A DNA stretch of 64,000 nucleotides, taken from Nocardia puris. GTDB lineage: Bacteria > Actinomycetota > Actinomycetes > Mycobacteriales > Mycobacteriaceae. The position numbers were made by a program, and so were the translations under genes. The stretch covers positions 806,001 through 870,000 of the forward strand of contig NZ_QNRE01000002.1 of the NCBI RefSeq assembly GCF_003315035.1. The letters run 5' to 3'. The notes below the pieces were generated by a model. It ran no database searches. It had not been told where the DNA came from and saw only the letters and a program-made list of their open reading frames with translations. This document shows, in pieces, positions 1 to 9,420 of this stretch; position 1 is the stretch's first letter; every line of letters begins with the position of its first letter.

Positions 1-164
1 GCTCGACGACCACCGCCCGACCCGACGAGTCCGCAGCGCAGCGTCGCCACGAAGGCTCCCAGGACAGGCCCAATGGAACACAGCACGACCCGGACGAGCC
101 CGGAGGCCGTAGCGCAGCTTCAGCCCATGCAGTATCGAACACCCTTTGACCCGAACGGATTCGC
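1..164. other. Upstream intergenic segment
   Basis: I see no gene, RNA or clear regulatory repeat here. The segment leads into the GTG start at 165, and no Shine-Dalgarno sequence is visible before that start. Confidence 0.5.
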
Positions 165-1487
165 GTGACCACCGCAGTACCCCGCACCACCGCCGTCCAC
201 CGCAAGGTCGCCGCCGCCACCCTGGTCGGCACCACGCTGGAGTGGTACGACTTCATGCTCTACGGCACCGCCGCCGCGCTCATCTTCCGCACCCAGTTCT
301 TCCCCGAGCTGAGTCCGGCGGCCGGGACCCTCGCCTCGTTCGCGACGTTCGCCGTCGGGTTCGGCGCGCGGCCCGTCGGCGGGCTGCTGTTCGGGCACTT
401 CGGCGACCGGCTCGGACGGCGCAACACGCTGGTGGTCTCGCTGATCCTGATGGGCGTCGGGTCCACGCTCATCGGCTTGCTGCCGAACTACGACGCCATC
501 GGGTTCTGGGCGCCGGTGCTGCTGGTGGCGTTGCGGTTGGTGCAGGGCATCGGACTCGGCGGCGAGGGGGCGGGCGCGACCGTGCTCGCCGTGGAGCACG
601 CACCCCGCGGACGGCTCAACCGGTACGCGAGCTTCCCGCAGATGGGGACGCCGGCCGGGGTGGTGCTGGCCAACGCCGTATTCCTCGGCACCAGCGCGCT
701 GCTGTCCGAGGACGCGTTCCAGTCGTGGGGGTGGCGAATCCCGTTCCTGCTCAGCGTGATCCTGGTCGCGGTGGGGGTGGCGGTGCGGCTGGCCGTCACC
801 GAATCCGACGCGTACGCCGATCTGGTGCGGCGCGGGGAGGTGTCGAAGTTCCCGCTGCGCGACGCGTTGCGGGTGGGTCCGGCGCGGCTGCTGTTGATCC
901 TCGGGGCGGCCACCGCGACCTCGGCCGTGGTGTACCTGTTCATGGCGTTCACCCTCACCTACGGCACGTCCTCGCTCGGGTTCGATCGCGACTTCCTGCT
1001 CGGCGGCGTGATCGCGGGGTCGGTGCTGTGGTGCGCCACCATGCCGCTGTGGGGTTCGCTCGGCGACCGGTTCGGCACCCACCGCGTGTTCCTCGCGGGC
1101 ACCGCGGTCCTGCTGCTGTGGTGCGCGCTGTACTTCCCGCTGCTCGACACCGGCTCGCCGGTGGTGGCGATCCTGGCCCTGTTCGGCATGGGCCTGGCGC
1201 TGCCGGTCAGCCACAGCGTGGGCGGCATCATCATCGCCGACCTCTTCCCGCCCGCCGTCCGCTACTCCGGCACCTCCCTCATCGTCCAGTTCTCCGTCAT
1301 GCTCGGCGGCGGCTTCGCCCCGCTGATCGCCACCGCCCTCTGGACCACCGGCGCCAGCTCCACCCCCGTCACCCTCTACGCGATCGGCATCTGCGCCATG
1401 AGCCTGGCCTGCACCTACGCCCTGTACTGGGCCCTGCCCCGCCGGGCGAAGTCCAGCGTGGCACCGGAGCTGGTCGACGCGCGCTGA
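165..1487 (+). CDS. MFS transporter, metabolite:H+ symporter (MHS) family
   Basis: This 440-residue integral membrane protein is a major facilitator of the MHS type, which includes the proline/betaine and shikimate symporters. It probably imports a small organic acid or zwitterion with protons across the inner membrane. The family hallmark LEWYDFMLYG lies near residues 24-33, followed by the cytoplasmic loop motif GDRLGRR between helices 2 and 3 and about twelve hydrophobic segments. The GTG at 165 leaves about 20 residues before the hallmark, which is normal, although no strong ribosome binding site precedes it. The gene stands alone, so the substrate cannot be inferred from neighbours. Confidence 0.88.
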   Translation: MTTAVPRTTAVHRKVAAATLVGTTLEWYDFMLYGTAAALIFRTQFFPELSPAAGTLASFATFAVGFGARPVGGLLFGHFGDRLGRRNTLVVSLILMGVGSTLIGLLPNYDAIGFWAPVLLVALRLVQGIGLGGEGAGATVLAVEHAPRGRLNRYASFPQMGTPAGVVLANAVFLGTSALLSEDAFQSWGWRIPFLLSVILVAVGVAVRLAVTESDAYADLVRRGEVSKFPLRDALRVGPARLLLILGAATATSAVVYLFMAFTLTYGTSSLGFDRDFLLGGVIAGSVLWCATMPLWGSLGDRFGTHRVFLAGTAVLLLWCALYFPLLDTGSPVVAILALFGMGLALPVSHSVGGIIIADLFPPAVRYSGTSLIVQFSVMLGGGFAPLIATALWTTGASSTPVTLYAIGICAMSLACTYALYWALPRRAKSSVAPELVDAR

Positions 1488-1985
1488 CGCCCTCGCCGCC
1501 TCGATCCCGAGCGACACGGCCGTCCCGCAACTCGCGGTCGCCCGGTCCGCGCACCACGAGTGTGGTCGCCGAGACGCATGCCGCGAGTGCCGCGGCAGCG
1601 GGGCGACCGACAGGGGGCGCCAAAGCAGCACGGCCACCCAGGCAGCAGCGCCGCGGCCCGGCAGAGCGACCGGCGACGGGGGCGGTTGCCGCGACGGACA
1701 GCGAGGCGCAACTTCGGCCGGGCGACAGGACAGCACGGCGCTACCTCCACCAGGCGGCACGGCAGCACCGCGCTACCGGGACCCCGCAGCACAGCTCCAC
1801 CGTGACCGGGCCGAGGCGAGTCCATCGGGCCCGGCCCCTACACCCTGCGCCACGCGCGCACACGGCGGCTACCTGCGTGTTCCCGGCGTTCTCGCGGTAC
1901 GCGGGGCGACATCGGCGTTACCGGTCTACCGTGGAGGGCTCACCGGGGAAGTTCGACGGGCGTCGAGGGACGAAAGGTGTGGATG
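1488..1985. other. Intergenic region, no convincing gene
   Basis: About 500 bases separate the transporter from the DUF2283 gene. Open frames exist on both strands but their products are Arg/Pro/Ala-rich and lack start signals, so I call no gene. The sequence CAGCACGGCGCTACC at 1731-1745 recurs with one change at 1763-1777, a weak tandem duplication. The segment ends with GAAAGG at 1972-1977, the ribosome binding site of the next gene. Confidence 0.4.
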
Positions 1986-2210
1986 ATGCGTGTGACCTAC
2001 GATCCGGCTGCCGACGCCGCCTATTTCACCATCGCCGACGCCATCGCCCCCGGCGAGGCCACCCGGCAGGTGGTCACCCCGGTCGCGGGCGGCACGGTGG
2101 TGCTCGACTTCAACTCCTCGGGCACCCTGCTCGGCCTCGAGGTGTTGGGAGCACAGCGGCTGGTTCCGGCCGAGGTCTTGGGGCGGGCCGAACCGCCGGC
2201 CCGGACGTAA
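1986..2210 (+). CDS. DUF2283 domain-containing protein
   Basis: This small protein of about 74 residues matches the DUF2283 family. It has the N-terminal pattern MRVTYDPAADAAYF, followed by alternating hydrophobic and glycine positions ending in a VVLDFNSSG-type strand. The biochemical role of the family is unknown; members are short soluble proteins. Starts at 1977 (GTG), 1983 and 1986 (ATG) are in frame. GAAAGG at 1972-1977 is best spaced for 1986, so I chose that. The gene is monocistronic as far as can be seen. Confidence 0.75.
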   Translation: MRVTYDPAADAAYFTIADAIAPGEATRQVVTPVAGGTVVLDFNSSGTLLGLEVLGAQRLVPAEVLGRAEPPART

Positions 2211-2612
2211 CCCACCGTCGCGCGCGATGCGCCGTCGAGTGCGTATCCGAGCGGCGCGCCTGGAACACGGAGCCCGGTCGGGCTCGGCCGACCCTGCGGT
2301 GCCGGTGCCGGCCTGCCGTGCGTCTCCTCCGTGACCATCCCCGGTCACGGCCGCGACCAACGCAGCTCGGTGCACGGTTCGACGTCGTCGGTCCCACTGC
2401 GCGGCAGCAGAGCGTCGACGAATATGCCGACCGAGCCGTCGAGTGCGGCGCGCCGCGACCCGCGGTAGAGGCGCCGACGACAACGTCATCGCCGACGATC
2501 TGCCCGTCCCGGTGGCCAGTCCTGTGGCTCCTCGCCGACCCGCCATGCCGCTCATCGGAGGGCGGAAGTGGCTCGGCGCCTTCGACCTTCGCGGATTACC
2601 GGACGTATCCGC
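2211..2612. other. Intergenic region between convergent genes
   Basis: The 400 bases between the DUF2283 gene and the 3' end of the M15 peptidase gene contain only GC-rich open frames with no start signals or recognisable motifs. I see no strong terminator hairpin. Confidence 0.4.
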
Positions 2613-3125
2613 CTACCGGTGGCCGGCGTCGGGGAGCATGGGTGGGCAGGGAGTGCCGGGGAGGGTGGCCAGCTCGAAATGCCACCACTCGTTGAGGAAG
2701 GTGCGGCACAGGCCCCAGCGATTTCCGTTGCGCTCCAACCAGAGTGCGCCCTCCTGGGGGCCGACGTCGATGGCGCGGCCCGTGACGTGGGTGGATTCCT
2801 CCGGCGGCAGGACCCAGCGGCGGGCTTCCTCGGGGCTGCCGTAGGTCGCGAGGCCTTGGTCCCAGAGGGCCTGCTGTTCGGCGTGGGTGCGGTGGCCGGA
2901 GTTGATGTAGAGCGGGACACCCTCGACGTGGGCGGCGTTCTCGGCGAGGGTGTAGGCCACGGTGAGCGCCGGGTCCAATCCCTCGGTGCCCTCGGCCGAT
3001 CCGACCACCGCCCACTGCGGGCCGGGCGCGGCCTGCGCCACCGGCACCGCCATCAGCACCGGCGCGGCAAACGCCAGCGCCCCGATCACCATCCGCGTTC
3101 CGCACCGCACCGTCGTCTGCGCCAT
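2613..3125 (-). CDS. Secreted D-alanyl-D-alanine carboxypeptidase-like protein (M15/VanY family)
   Basis: This 170-residue exported zinc peptidase probably trims D-Ala or cuts peptidoglycan stem peptides in the cell wall. The start at 3125 gives a signal peptide with basic residues and a hydrophobic run ending in AQA at about residue 32; further upstream codons are spurious. The M15 signatures are intact: SGHRTH near 76-81, STHVTGRAID at 111-120 supplying zinc ligands His113 and Asp120, and EWWHF at 146-150 supplying Glu146 and His149. It is short because it is just the catalytic domain, with no LysM or other anchor. It is alone and reads away from the DnaA-box cluster. Confidence 0.88.
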   Translation of the reverse strand: MAQTTVRCGTRMVIGALAFAAPVLMAVPVAQAAPGPQWAVVGSAEGTEGLDPALTVAYTLAENAAHVEGVPLYINSGHRTHAEQQALWDQGLATYGSPEEARRWVLPPEESTHVTGRAIDVGPQEGALWLERNGNRWGLCRTFLNEWWHFELATLPGTPCPPMLPDAGHR

Positions 3126-3188
3126 CGCGCCATCGTAGCGGCGCGCACCGCGCCCGCCCCGACACGACCCGGGCGGAACCGCCGCCCG

Positions 3189-3401
3189 ATATCCACAGGC
3201 CCGCGGGCGCTCCGGCCGCCCCCAGACCCTCGCGACCACTGGTTATACACATCGGCTGTGGATGAATTGGGGACGAGTGACGGTGCCGGAGCGGGCGATT
3301 CGGGCGGTTTGGGCGCTTCGATGGCCGAAAACCCTTGCCGGACGGCAGGAATGTCCACAGGAACGGACGTTGTCCACATAGTTATCCAGTGCTGTGGATC
3401 A
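3189..3401. promoter_or_regulatory. Cluster of DnaA-box-like nonamers
   Basis: Seven nonamers resembling the actinobacterial DnaA box TTRTCCACA lie within about 210 bases. They are ATATCCACA at 3189-3197, TTATACACA at 3243-3251, the complement of TCATCCACA at 3257-3265, ATGTCCACA at 3351-3359, a perfect TTGTCCACA at 3370-3378, TTATCCAGT at 3382-3390 and the complement of TGATCCACA at 3393-3401. Most differ from the consensus at one position and TTATCCAGT at two. The flanking genes are not dnaA and dnaN, so this is probably not oriC. A DnaA-titrating or replication-control cluster is possible. It is upstream of the M15 peptidase gene and may also affect that promoter. Confidence 0.5.
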
Positions 3402-3503
3402 CAGCGGGACACACCGGGCTACCAATCCCCAAGCAGGAGCGGACGATACCGACCAGTCCGGCCAGGCAGGTGCTGCGGAGACACGCCGAAGTGCGGGCAA
3501 TAA

Positions 3504-3519
3504 AGTGATGGACATCACA
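3504..3519. promoter_or_regulatory. Candidate Crp/GlxR-type operator
   Basis: AGTGATGGACATCACA fits TGTGA-N6-TCACA with one mismatch and has a perfect six-base dyad core (GTGATG/CATCAC). It lies about 100 bases beyond the DnaA-box cluster in a gene-free region. Which promoter it would serve is unclear; the nearest upstream-facing gene is the M15 peptidase. Confidence 0.35.
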
Positions 3520-3933
3520 TTCAAGCGTGAATCCGACGGGCCCGCACGACCTTCGAGGATCGGCACAGCAATCGCGTAGCTTCTCGACTCCGACCCGCGA
3601 CCGCTCTACGGACGAACCACCACCCGCGCGCCCACCAGGACGCAACCCACGCGGGAACCACACACCACCACGGCCGGAAATAGACGACACCCACGCCGGC
3701 GACAGCCACTACCCGCTTGGAATGCACGCACCGAACCACGCCCCGCGCACCGGCAACCACCCCACCGCCCCATCACGCCCGAGCCACGGCCACGATCACA
3801 CCGGCAGACCCGAACAGTCCACGCCGAAACCCCCGAAACACCTCTCCCCCACTACTTTTCGCCCCCATTCACACGACGACGCCGAGACCTTCACCCGGCC
3901 TCGGCGCCCCCGTGCACCCGCGCGTTCACCCGC
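3520..3933. other. A/C-rich non-coding stretch
   Basis: From about 3590 to 3930 the plus strand is dominated by A and C, with few T and reduced G, unlike its neighbours. Translating either strand gives low-complexity Pro/His/Thr-rich or Val/Trp/Arg-rich products without ribosome binding sites, so I call no gene. It lies just past the stop codon of the ribbon-helix-helix gene and may be its 3' untranslated region. Confidence 0.4.
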
Positions 3934-4329
3934 TCACACCGGCTCGCCCCGCCGAATCGCCTCGGCCACTTGACGATTCCGCCCGATCCGCGCACCGATC
4001 TCCGCACCGTGCGCCCGCGCGTACGCGAGCGCGGTGCGGATGGTCGGCGCGCGCAGATCACAGCGGCTGCTCAGCACGGCGATCCGGCGTTCCACCGGAC
4101 CGTCGAGCTCCAGCAGCCGGGCCACGACTTCCCACACCTCGGGCCCGGCCGCCAGGGCGGCCCGCCGGTCGGTGATCGGCCCGCGGAACACGATCCCCGG
4201 GTGTTCCAACTGGTCGACCCCCTCCCGGATCAATCGGTTGAGCAGTGCGGTGGAGCTGGTTCCTTCCTGTGCGGCGCGCGCGACGAGGCGTCGCCCGGCC
4301 GATTCCGAGACGCGAAACGACGTGGTCAT
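3934..4329 (-). CDS. Ribbon-helix-helix (CopG-like) protein with DUF433-like C-terminus
   Basis: This 131-residue protein begins MTTSFRVSESAGRRL, typical of a ribbon-helix-helix DNA-binding arm, and continues with a helical stretch to about residue 40. Residues 43-70 (HPGIVFRG, then PEVWEVV) resemble the DUF433 antitoxin-like domain found fused to CopG-type segments in actinomycetes. It is likely a small DNA-binding regulator or antitoxin. The ATG at 4329 follows AGGAGGGC on the minus strand; the longer frame to 4452 has no start signal. No toxin gene is adjacent, so a toxin-antitoxin role is unproven. It lies downstream of and parallel to fumarase. Confidence 0.65.
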   Translation of the reverse strand: MTTSFRVSESAGRRLVARAAQEGTSSTALLNRLIREGVDQLEHPGIVFRGPITDRRAALAAGPEVWEVVARLLELDGPVERRIAVLSSRCDLRAPTIRTALAYARAHGAEIGARIGRNRQVAEAIRRGEPV

Positions 4330-4467
4330 CACCTTGCTCGCCCTCCTCGCATCGAAACCAGTACGACCTACCCCGACCAGGGTGCACCGGCGGATGCCCG
4401 CGCCGCTGCGGCGAACAGGGTGACAACGCGGTGTCCGCACCCGTGCCCGCACCGGCGCGGCGGGCGC

Positions 4468-6144
<1,677 letters not shown>

Positions 6145-6264
6145 GGATCGCTCTCCTTCGAGGTCGGGCTGGGGCGCGACGGAGCCTGCGGTCGGCGTGG
6201 GGGCTGAGCCGAACCGGGCTGGTCACGAGCAGGAGGGAGCCTATCCAGGCCGGTCGGGAGCGCG

Positions 6265-6283
6265 ATCGGTTAGGCAACCCTAT
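6265..6283. promoter_or_regulatory. Weak IdeR/DtxR iron-box-like sequence
   Basis: The 19 bases centred on GGTTAGGCAACCCTA match about 14 of 19 positions of the actinobacterial iron box. They lie midway between the divergent fumarase and MarR genes. The octamer CTATCCAG also occurs twice here, at about 6241 and 6281, and could instead be part of a MarR operator. Both readings are inference from short motifs. Confidence 0.25.
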
Positions 6284-6403
6284 CCAGCCGATGGGGACCG
6301 GAAAGGTTGCACGTTCAACCCGGCGGTGTTAACTCTCAGTTCCCGGCTCGCGACCGACACCGGGACAATGCACCCCACACGCCGGAACTACTGGAGGCTT
6401 CTC

Positions 6404-6871
6404 GTGACCGAACCGCAATGGCTCGACGACGTCGAAATGCGGGCCTGGGTCGGATTCGTGCGCACGCGCGACCTCATCGCCGCCGCGATCGGCCGTGACT
6501 CGGCCCGCGAGTCGAACCTCACCTACGTCGAGTACTCGGTGCTGGCACGACTGGCCGAATCGCCCGGACACCGGCGCACCTTCGCCGAACTCGCCGAGGT
6601 GCTGGAGTGGTCGCAGAGCAGGCTCTCGCACCAGATCACCCGCATGGAGAAGCGCGAGCTCGTGGTGCGCGAGCCGATCCCCGACGACGCCCGCCGCACC
6701 GCCGCGCGACTCACCGAACGCGGCGCGAACGTGCTGGCCACCGCCGCGCCCGCGCACGTGATCAGCGTCCGCAAACACATGATCGACGCGCTGGACCGCG
6801 AGCAACTGGCCGCGCTCGCCGACATCTACGACACGCTGCTGGCCCATCACCGGCGGCAGGCCACACCCTGA
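6404..6871 (+). CDS. MarR family transcriptional regulator
   Basis: This 155-residue protein has the MarR layout: an N-terminal dimerisation helix (EMRAWVGFVRTRDLI), a winged helix with the recognition segment ELAEVLEWSQSRLSHQITRME near residues 65-85, the wing sequence REPIPDDARRTAARLT, and a C-terminal dimerisation helix. It probably represses itself or the divergent fumarase gene, with release by a small ligand; the ligand is unknown. I chose the GTG at 6404 because GGAGG at 6393-6397 is ideally spaced, rather than the upstream ATG at 6368, which has no such site. Confidence 0.85.
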   Translation: MTEPQWLDDVEMRAWVGFVRTRDLIAAAIGRDSARESNLTYVEYSVLARLAESPGHRRTFAELAEVLEWSQSRLSHQITRMEKRELVVREPIPDDARRTAARLTERGANVLATAAPAHVISVRKHMIDALDREQLAALADIYDTLLAHHRRQATP

Positions 6872-6899
6872 TCGGCCGCGCAGCGCCGCGTCCGGCTGG

Positions 6900-6917
6900 G
6901 TATACGCTGGCGGATAC
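6900..6917. promoter_or_regulatory. Inverted repeat, candidate operator of the GntR/FCD gene
   Basis: GTATACGC at 6900-6907 and GCGGATAC at 6910-6917 form an imperfect dyad matching 7 of 8 bases around a two-base spacer. It lies 28 bases before the GntR start. The same GTATAC half-site occurs several times in the promoter of the ABC importer at 10445-10487, suggesting autoregulation plus control of that operon. Confidence 0.5.
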
Positions 6918-6945
6918 AACGGAACGACGGCGGGGCGAGGGCGGG

Positions 6946-7632
6946 ATGAGCGACACCAATCTGACGGAACGCGTCTTCGTCGCGCTGCGCGACGACCTCA
7001 TGTCGGGCCGGATCTCCCCCGCCGAACGCCTCAGCGAGACCGTCCTCGCCGAGCGCTACGCGGTGTCGCGCACGCCGGTGCGCGAGGCGCTGGCCCGCCT
7101 GCTCGCCGACGGGCTGGTGGAGCGCCGCGAGCGCGGGCTGTTCCCGTACCGGCCGAGCCTGGACGATCTGGCGCAGCTCTACGAGTTGCGCACCACGGTG
7201 GAACTGCGCGGCATCGTGCGCATCGAAGAGGACGACGCGCTGCGCCACGACCCCGACATCCTCGGCCCGGAGCTGGACCGCTGGGCGGCCCTGCACGCCG
7301 CCCCGCCCGAACCCGACGCCGGTTTCGTCGCCGACGACGAGCGCTTCCACGACCGGCTGCTGGCCGCCGCGGGCAACCGCGCCCTGGTGAGCGCGCTGGC
7401 CCTGGTGAACGTGCGCATCCGCCCGGTGCGCATGTACGACTACCTCACCGAGGACCGCATCGCCGCCACCATCACCGAGCACATCGATATCGCCCAGCGC
7501 GTCCTGGACCGCGACCTGGCGGGCGCCCGCGCGGCGCTGCTGGCCCACATCGACACCTCCCGCCGCGTCGCCATCGAACGCGCGAGCCAGGCGGTGTCGA
7601 TGGCGGGCATCATCAGCGCCCTGCGCACCTGA
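6946..7632 (+). CDS. GntR family transcriptional regulator, FCD subfamily
   Basis: This 228-residue regulator has an N-terminal winged helix (LSETVLAERYAVSRTPVREAL, about residues 27-47) and an all-helical FCD ligand domain from about residue 75 to 215. Potential metal or ligand residues include the Asp/His pair in DDERFHDRL, the His in ITEHIDI and the His in LLAHIDT. FCD regulators usually sense organic acids. Because its dyad resembles repeats upstream of the convergent ABC importer, it likely represses that operon until substrate is present. The ATG at 6946 follows a GGCGGG-type site with a weak match. Confidence 0.87.
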   Translation: MSDTNLTERVFVALRDDLMSGRISPAERLSETVLAERYAVSRTPVREALARLLADGLVERRERGLFPYRPSLDDLAQLYELRTTVELRGIVRIEEDDALRHDPDILGPELDRWAALHAAPPEPDAGFVADDERFHDRLLAAAGNRALVSALALVNVRIRPVRMYDYLTEDRIAATITEHIDIAQRVLDRDLAGARAALLAHIDTSRRVAIERASQAVSMAGIISALRT

Positions 7633-7753
7633 AACAGTCCGGATCGGCAGTCGAGGCGCTTCCGCATTCCGGGCAGCCCTGCACTCGATGCACGTCGGCG
7701 CGCAATGCTGTCCGCGGCCCTGGGCCCAGGTCGCACGGGACGGCGGGCAGGGC

Positions 7754-8536
7754 TCAGTGGCCCTCGATCAGCGCGCTGATCCGCCTGCGCTGCTCCCCGA
7801 ACTCGGCGGAGTTCACATCGCGCGGGTGCTCGATCCCGATATCCACGATCGCCTCGATGTGTCCCGGTATCCCGTGTGAGATACCGCCGCTCATCACCAC
7901 CACCCGGTCGGCCAGATACACCGCCTCCTCCACGCTGTGCGTGACGAATACGGTGGTGGTGCCGAGGTCGCGGTGGATCTTGCCGAGTTCGCGCTGCATC
8001 GCGCCGCGGGTGAGGGCGTCCAGCGCGCCGAACGGTTCGTCCATGAGCATCACGGCGGGCTCGTTGCACAGCACCCGCGCGATGGCGACGCGCTGCTGCA
8101 TACCGCCGGAGAGCTGGTTCGGGAAGCGCGCGGCCACGCGGGTGAGCCCGACCAGCTCGATGAACCGCTCGGCGCGCTTCCTGGCCTCGGCGCGCGACGC
8201 GCCGTTCTGGCGCGGCCCGTAGGCCACGTTCTCCAGCACGGTGAGCCACGGGAACAGGCCGTAGTCCTGGAACACCACCCCGCGGTCGGGTCCCGGTCCC
8301 GCGACAGGCGCGCCGCCCACCTCGAGCACGCCCGAGGTGGGCGCCTCGAAACCGGCGAGCATGCGCAGCAGCGTGGACTTGCCGCAGCCGCTGGCGCCGA
8401 CGACGGCGATGAACTCGCCCGCCTCGATGGCCAAGTCCAGGTCGGCGACCGCGGTCACCGGGCCCTGTTCGGAGGGGAAACTCTTGGTCAGCCCGGCGAG
8501 GGTGAGGGGTGCGCCGAGTCGGGTCGCTGTGGTCAC
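7754..8536 (-). CDS. ABC transporter ATPase, nitrate/sulfonate/taurine type
   Basis: This 260-residue protein is the nucleotide-binding subunit energising the importer formed with the next two genes. Walker A is GASGCGKST at 47-55, the Q-loop is at about residue 90 (VVFQDYG), the ABC signature LSGGMQQR is at 142-149 and Walker B MLMDEP is at 163-168, followed by the switch His in VTHSVEEA. The MDEPFGALDALTR stretch is typical of the SsuB/TauB/NrtD group. The GTG at 8536 follows GGAGG at a five-base spacing. It is the last gene of a three-gene operon transcribed leftward. Confidence 0.92.
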   Translation of the reverse strand: MTTATRLGAPLTLAGLTKSFPSEQGPVTAVADLDLAIEAGEFIAVVGASGCGKSTLLRMLAGFEAPTSGVLEVGGAPVAGPGPDRGVVFQDYGLFPWLTVLENVAYGPRQNGASRAEARKRAERFIELVGLTRVAARFPNQLSGGMQQRVAIARVLCNEPAVMLMDEPFGALDALTRGAMQRELGKIHRDLGTTTVFVTHSVEEAVYLADRVVVMSGGISHGIPGHIEAIVDIGIEHPRDVNSAEFGEQRRRISALIEGH

Positions 8537-8547
8537 GGTGCCTCCGG

Positions 8548-9420
8548 TCAGGTGAGGGTGGGACGGCCGCGGGTGAGCAGGCGCAGGCCGAGGGTGAGCA
8601 GGCGGTCGCTGAGCAGTCCGGCCAGGCCGATCACCACCATCCCGGCGATGATGATGTCGGTGCGGCTCATGTCCCTGGCCTGCGTGATGAGTGCGCCGAG
8701 GCCGGTGCGGATACCGACGGTCTCGCCGACCACCAGCACCACCCAGGACAGGCCGAGCCCGACCCGCAGCCCCGCCGTGATCGAGTGCATGGCGCTGGGC
8801 AGCACCACCGTGAAGAAGGACTTCCAGGTGGGCGTGCCGAGCATCGCGGCGGCTTCCAGCAGCCGGGGCGAGACGGTGGCCGCGCCCGCGATGGTGTTGA
8901 GCAGGATCGGGAAGAACGCGGCGATCACGATGAGGAAGATGGTCGAGCGGTCGCCGAAGCCGATGAGCAGCAACGCCAACGGCGCCCACGCCGTCACCGG
9001 GACGGGCCGCAGCAGGCTGACCGTCGAATCGAACAGGCTGTTGACCGCTTTGATCCGGCCCATCAGCAGTCCCAGCGGAATGGCGAGGGCGGCGGCGATC
9101 AGGAACCCGTTGGCCACGCGCAGCGTGCTGGCCGCGGTGTGGCGCCACAGGGAGCCGCTGGTCGCCTCCGCGCCCGAGCCCACGGCCAGGTCCCACAGCC
9201 GTTCCAGCACCGCCCACGGCGAGGGCACGAACCGCATATCGACGCCGAGCGGCAACTGCCATTGCCCGCGCACGGCCAGCGCCCACAGGCACACCAGCAC
9301 GATCGGCAATCCCACCATGTTCGCGAACGTCTTGGCGTACTTCGCGGCCTTCCCCGGCGCGGCGGGCGCGGGGGTGACGCGGACGGGTGTCGCGGCCGGA
9401 GCCGCTGTCGTGGCGGTCAT
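8548..9420 (-). CDS. ABC transporter permease, nitrate/sulfonate/taurine type
   Basis: This 290-residue permease has about six hydrophobic segments and the binding-protein-dependent transport signature around LEAAAMLGTPTWKSFFTVVLP, where the EAA loop docks on the ATPase. It belongs to the SsuC/TauC group and moves substrate across the inner membrane. The N-terminal 25 residues are Ala/Pro/Thr-rich and cytoplasmic. Its ATG overlaps the stop of the upstream binding-protein gene (ATGA), and 11 bases separate it from the ATPase gene. Confidence 0.91.
   Translation of the reverse strand: MTATTAAPAATPVRVTPAPAAPGKAAKYAKTFANMVGLPIVLVCLWALAVRGQWQLPLGVDMRFVPSPWAVLERLWDLAVGSGAEATSGSLWRHTAASTLRVANGFLIAAALAIPLGLLMGRIKAVNSLFDSTVSLLRPVPVTAWAPLALLLIGFGDRSTIFLIVIAAFFPILLNTIAGAATVSPRLLEAAAMLGTPTWKSFFTVVLPSAMHSITAGLRVGLGLSWVVLVVGETVGIRTGLGALITQARDMSRTDIIIAGMVVIGLAGLLSDRLLTLGLRLLTRGRPTLT

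Noticed and set aside
120..1760. Long minus-strand frame opposite the transporter
   Set aside because: Its product is low-complexity His/Arg/Gly-rich and antisense to a clear MFS gene; it is a GC-driven shadow.
3189..3401. Calling this cluster the chromosomal oriC
   Set aside because: The neighbouring genes are not dnaA, dnaN, gyrB or recF, which flank oriC in actinobacteria.
3527..4175. Plus-strand frames in the A/C-rich region
   Set aside because: The products are Pro/His/Thr-rich with no start signal, and part overlaps the antisense ribbon-helix-helix gene.
3934..4329. Toxin-antitoxin operon
   Set aside because: No toxin gene is adjacent to the ribbon-helix-helix protein gene on either side.
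7719..7730. Palindrome CCTGGGCCCAGG as a terminator
   Set aside because: It has no loop and a short stem, so it is not a credible hairpin despite lying between convergent genes.
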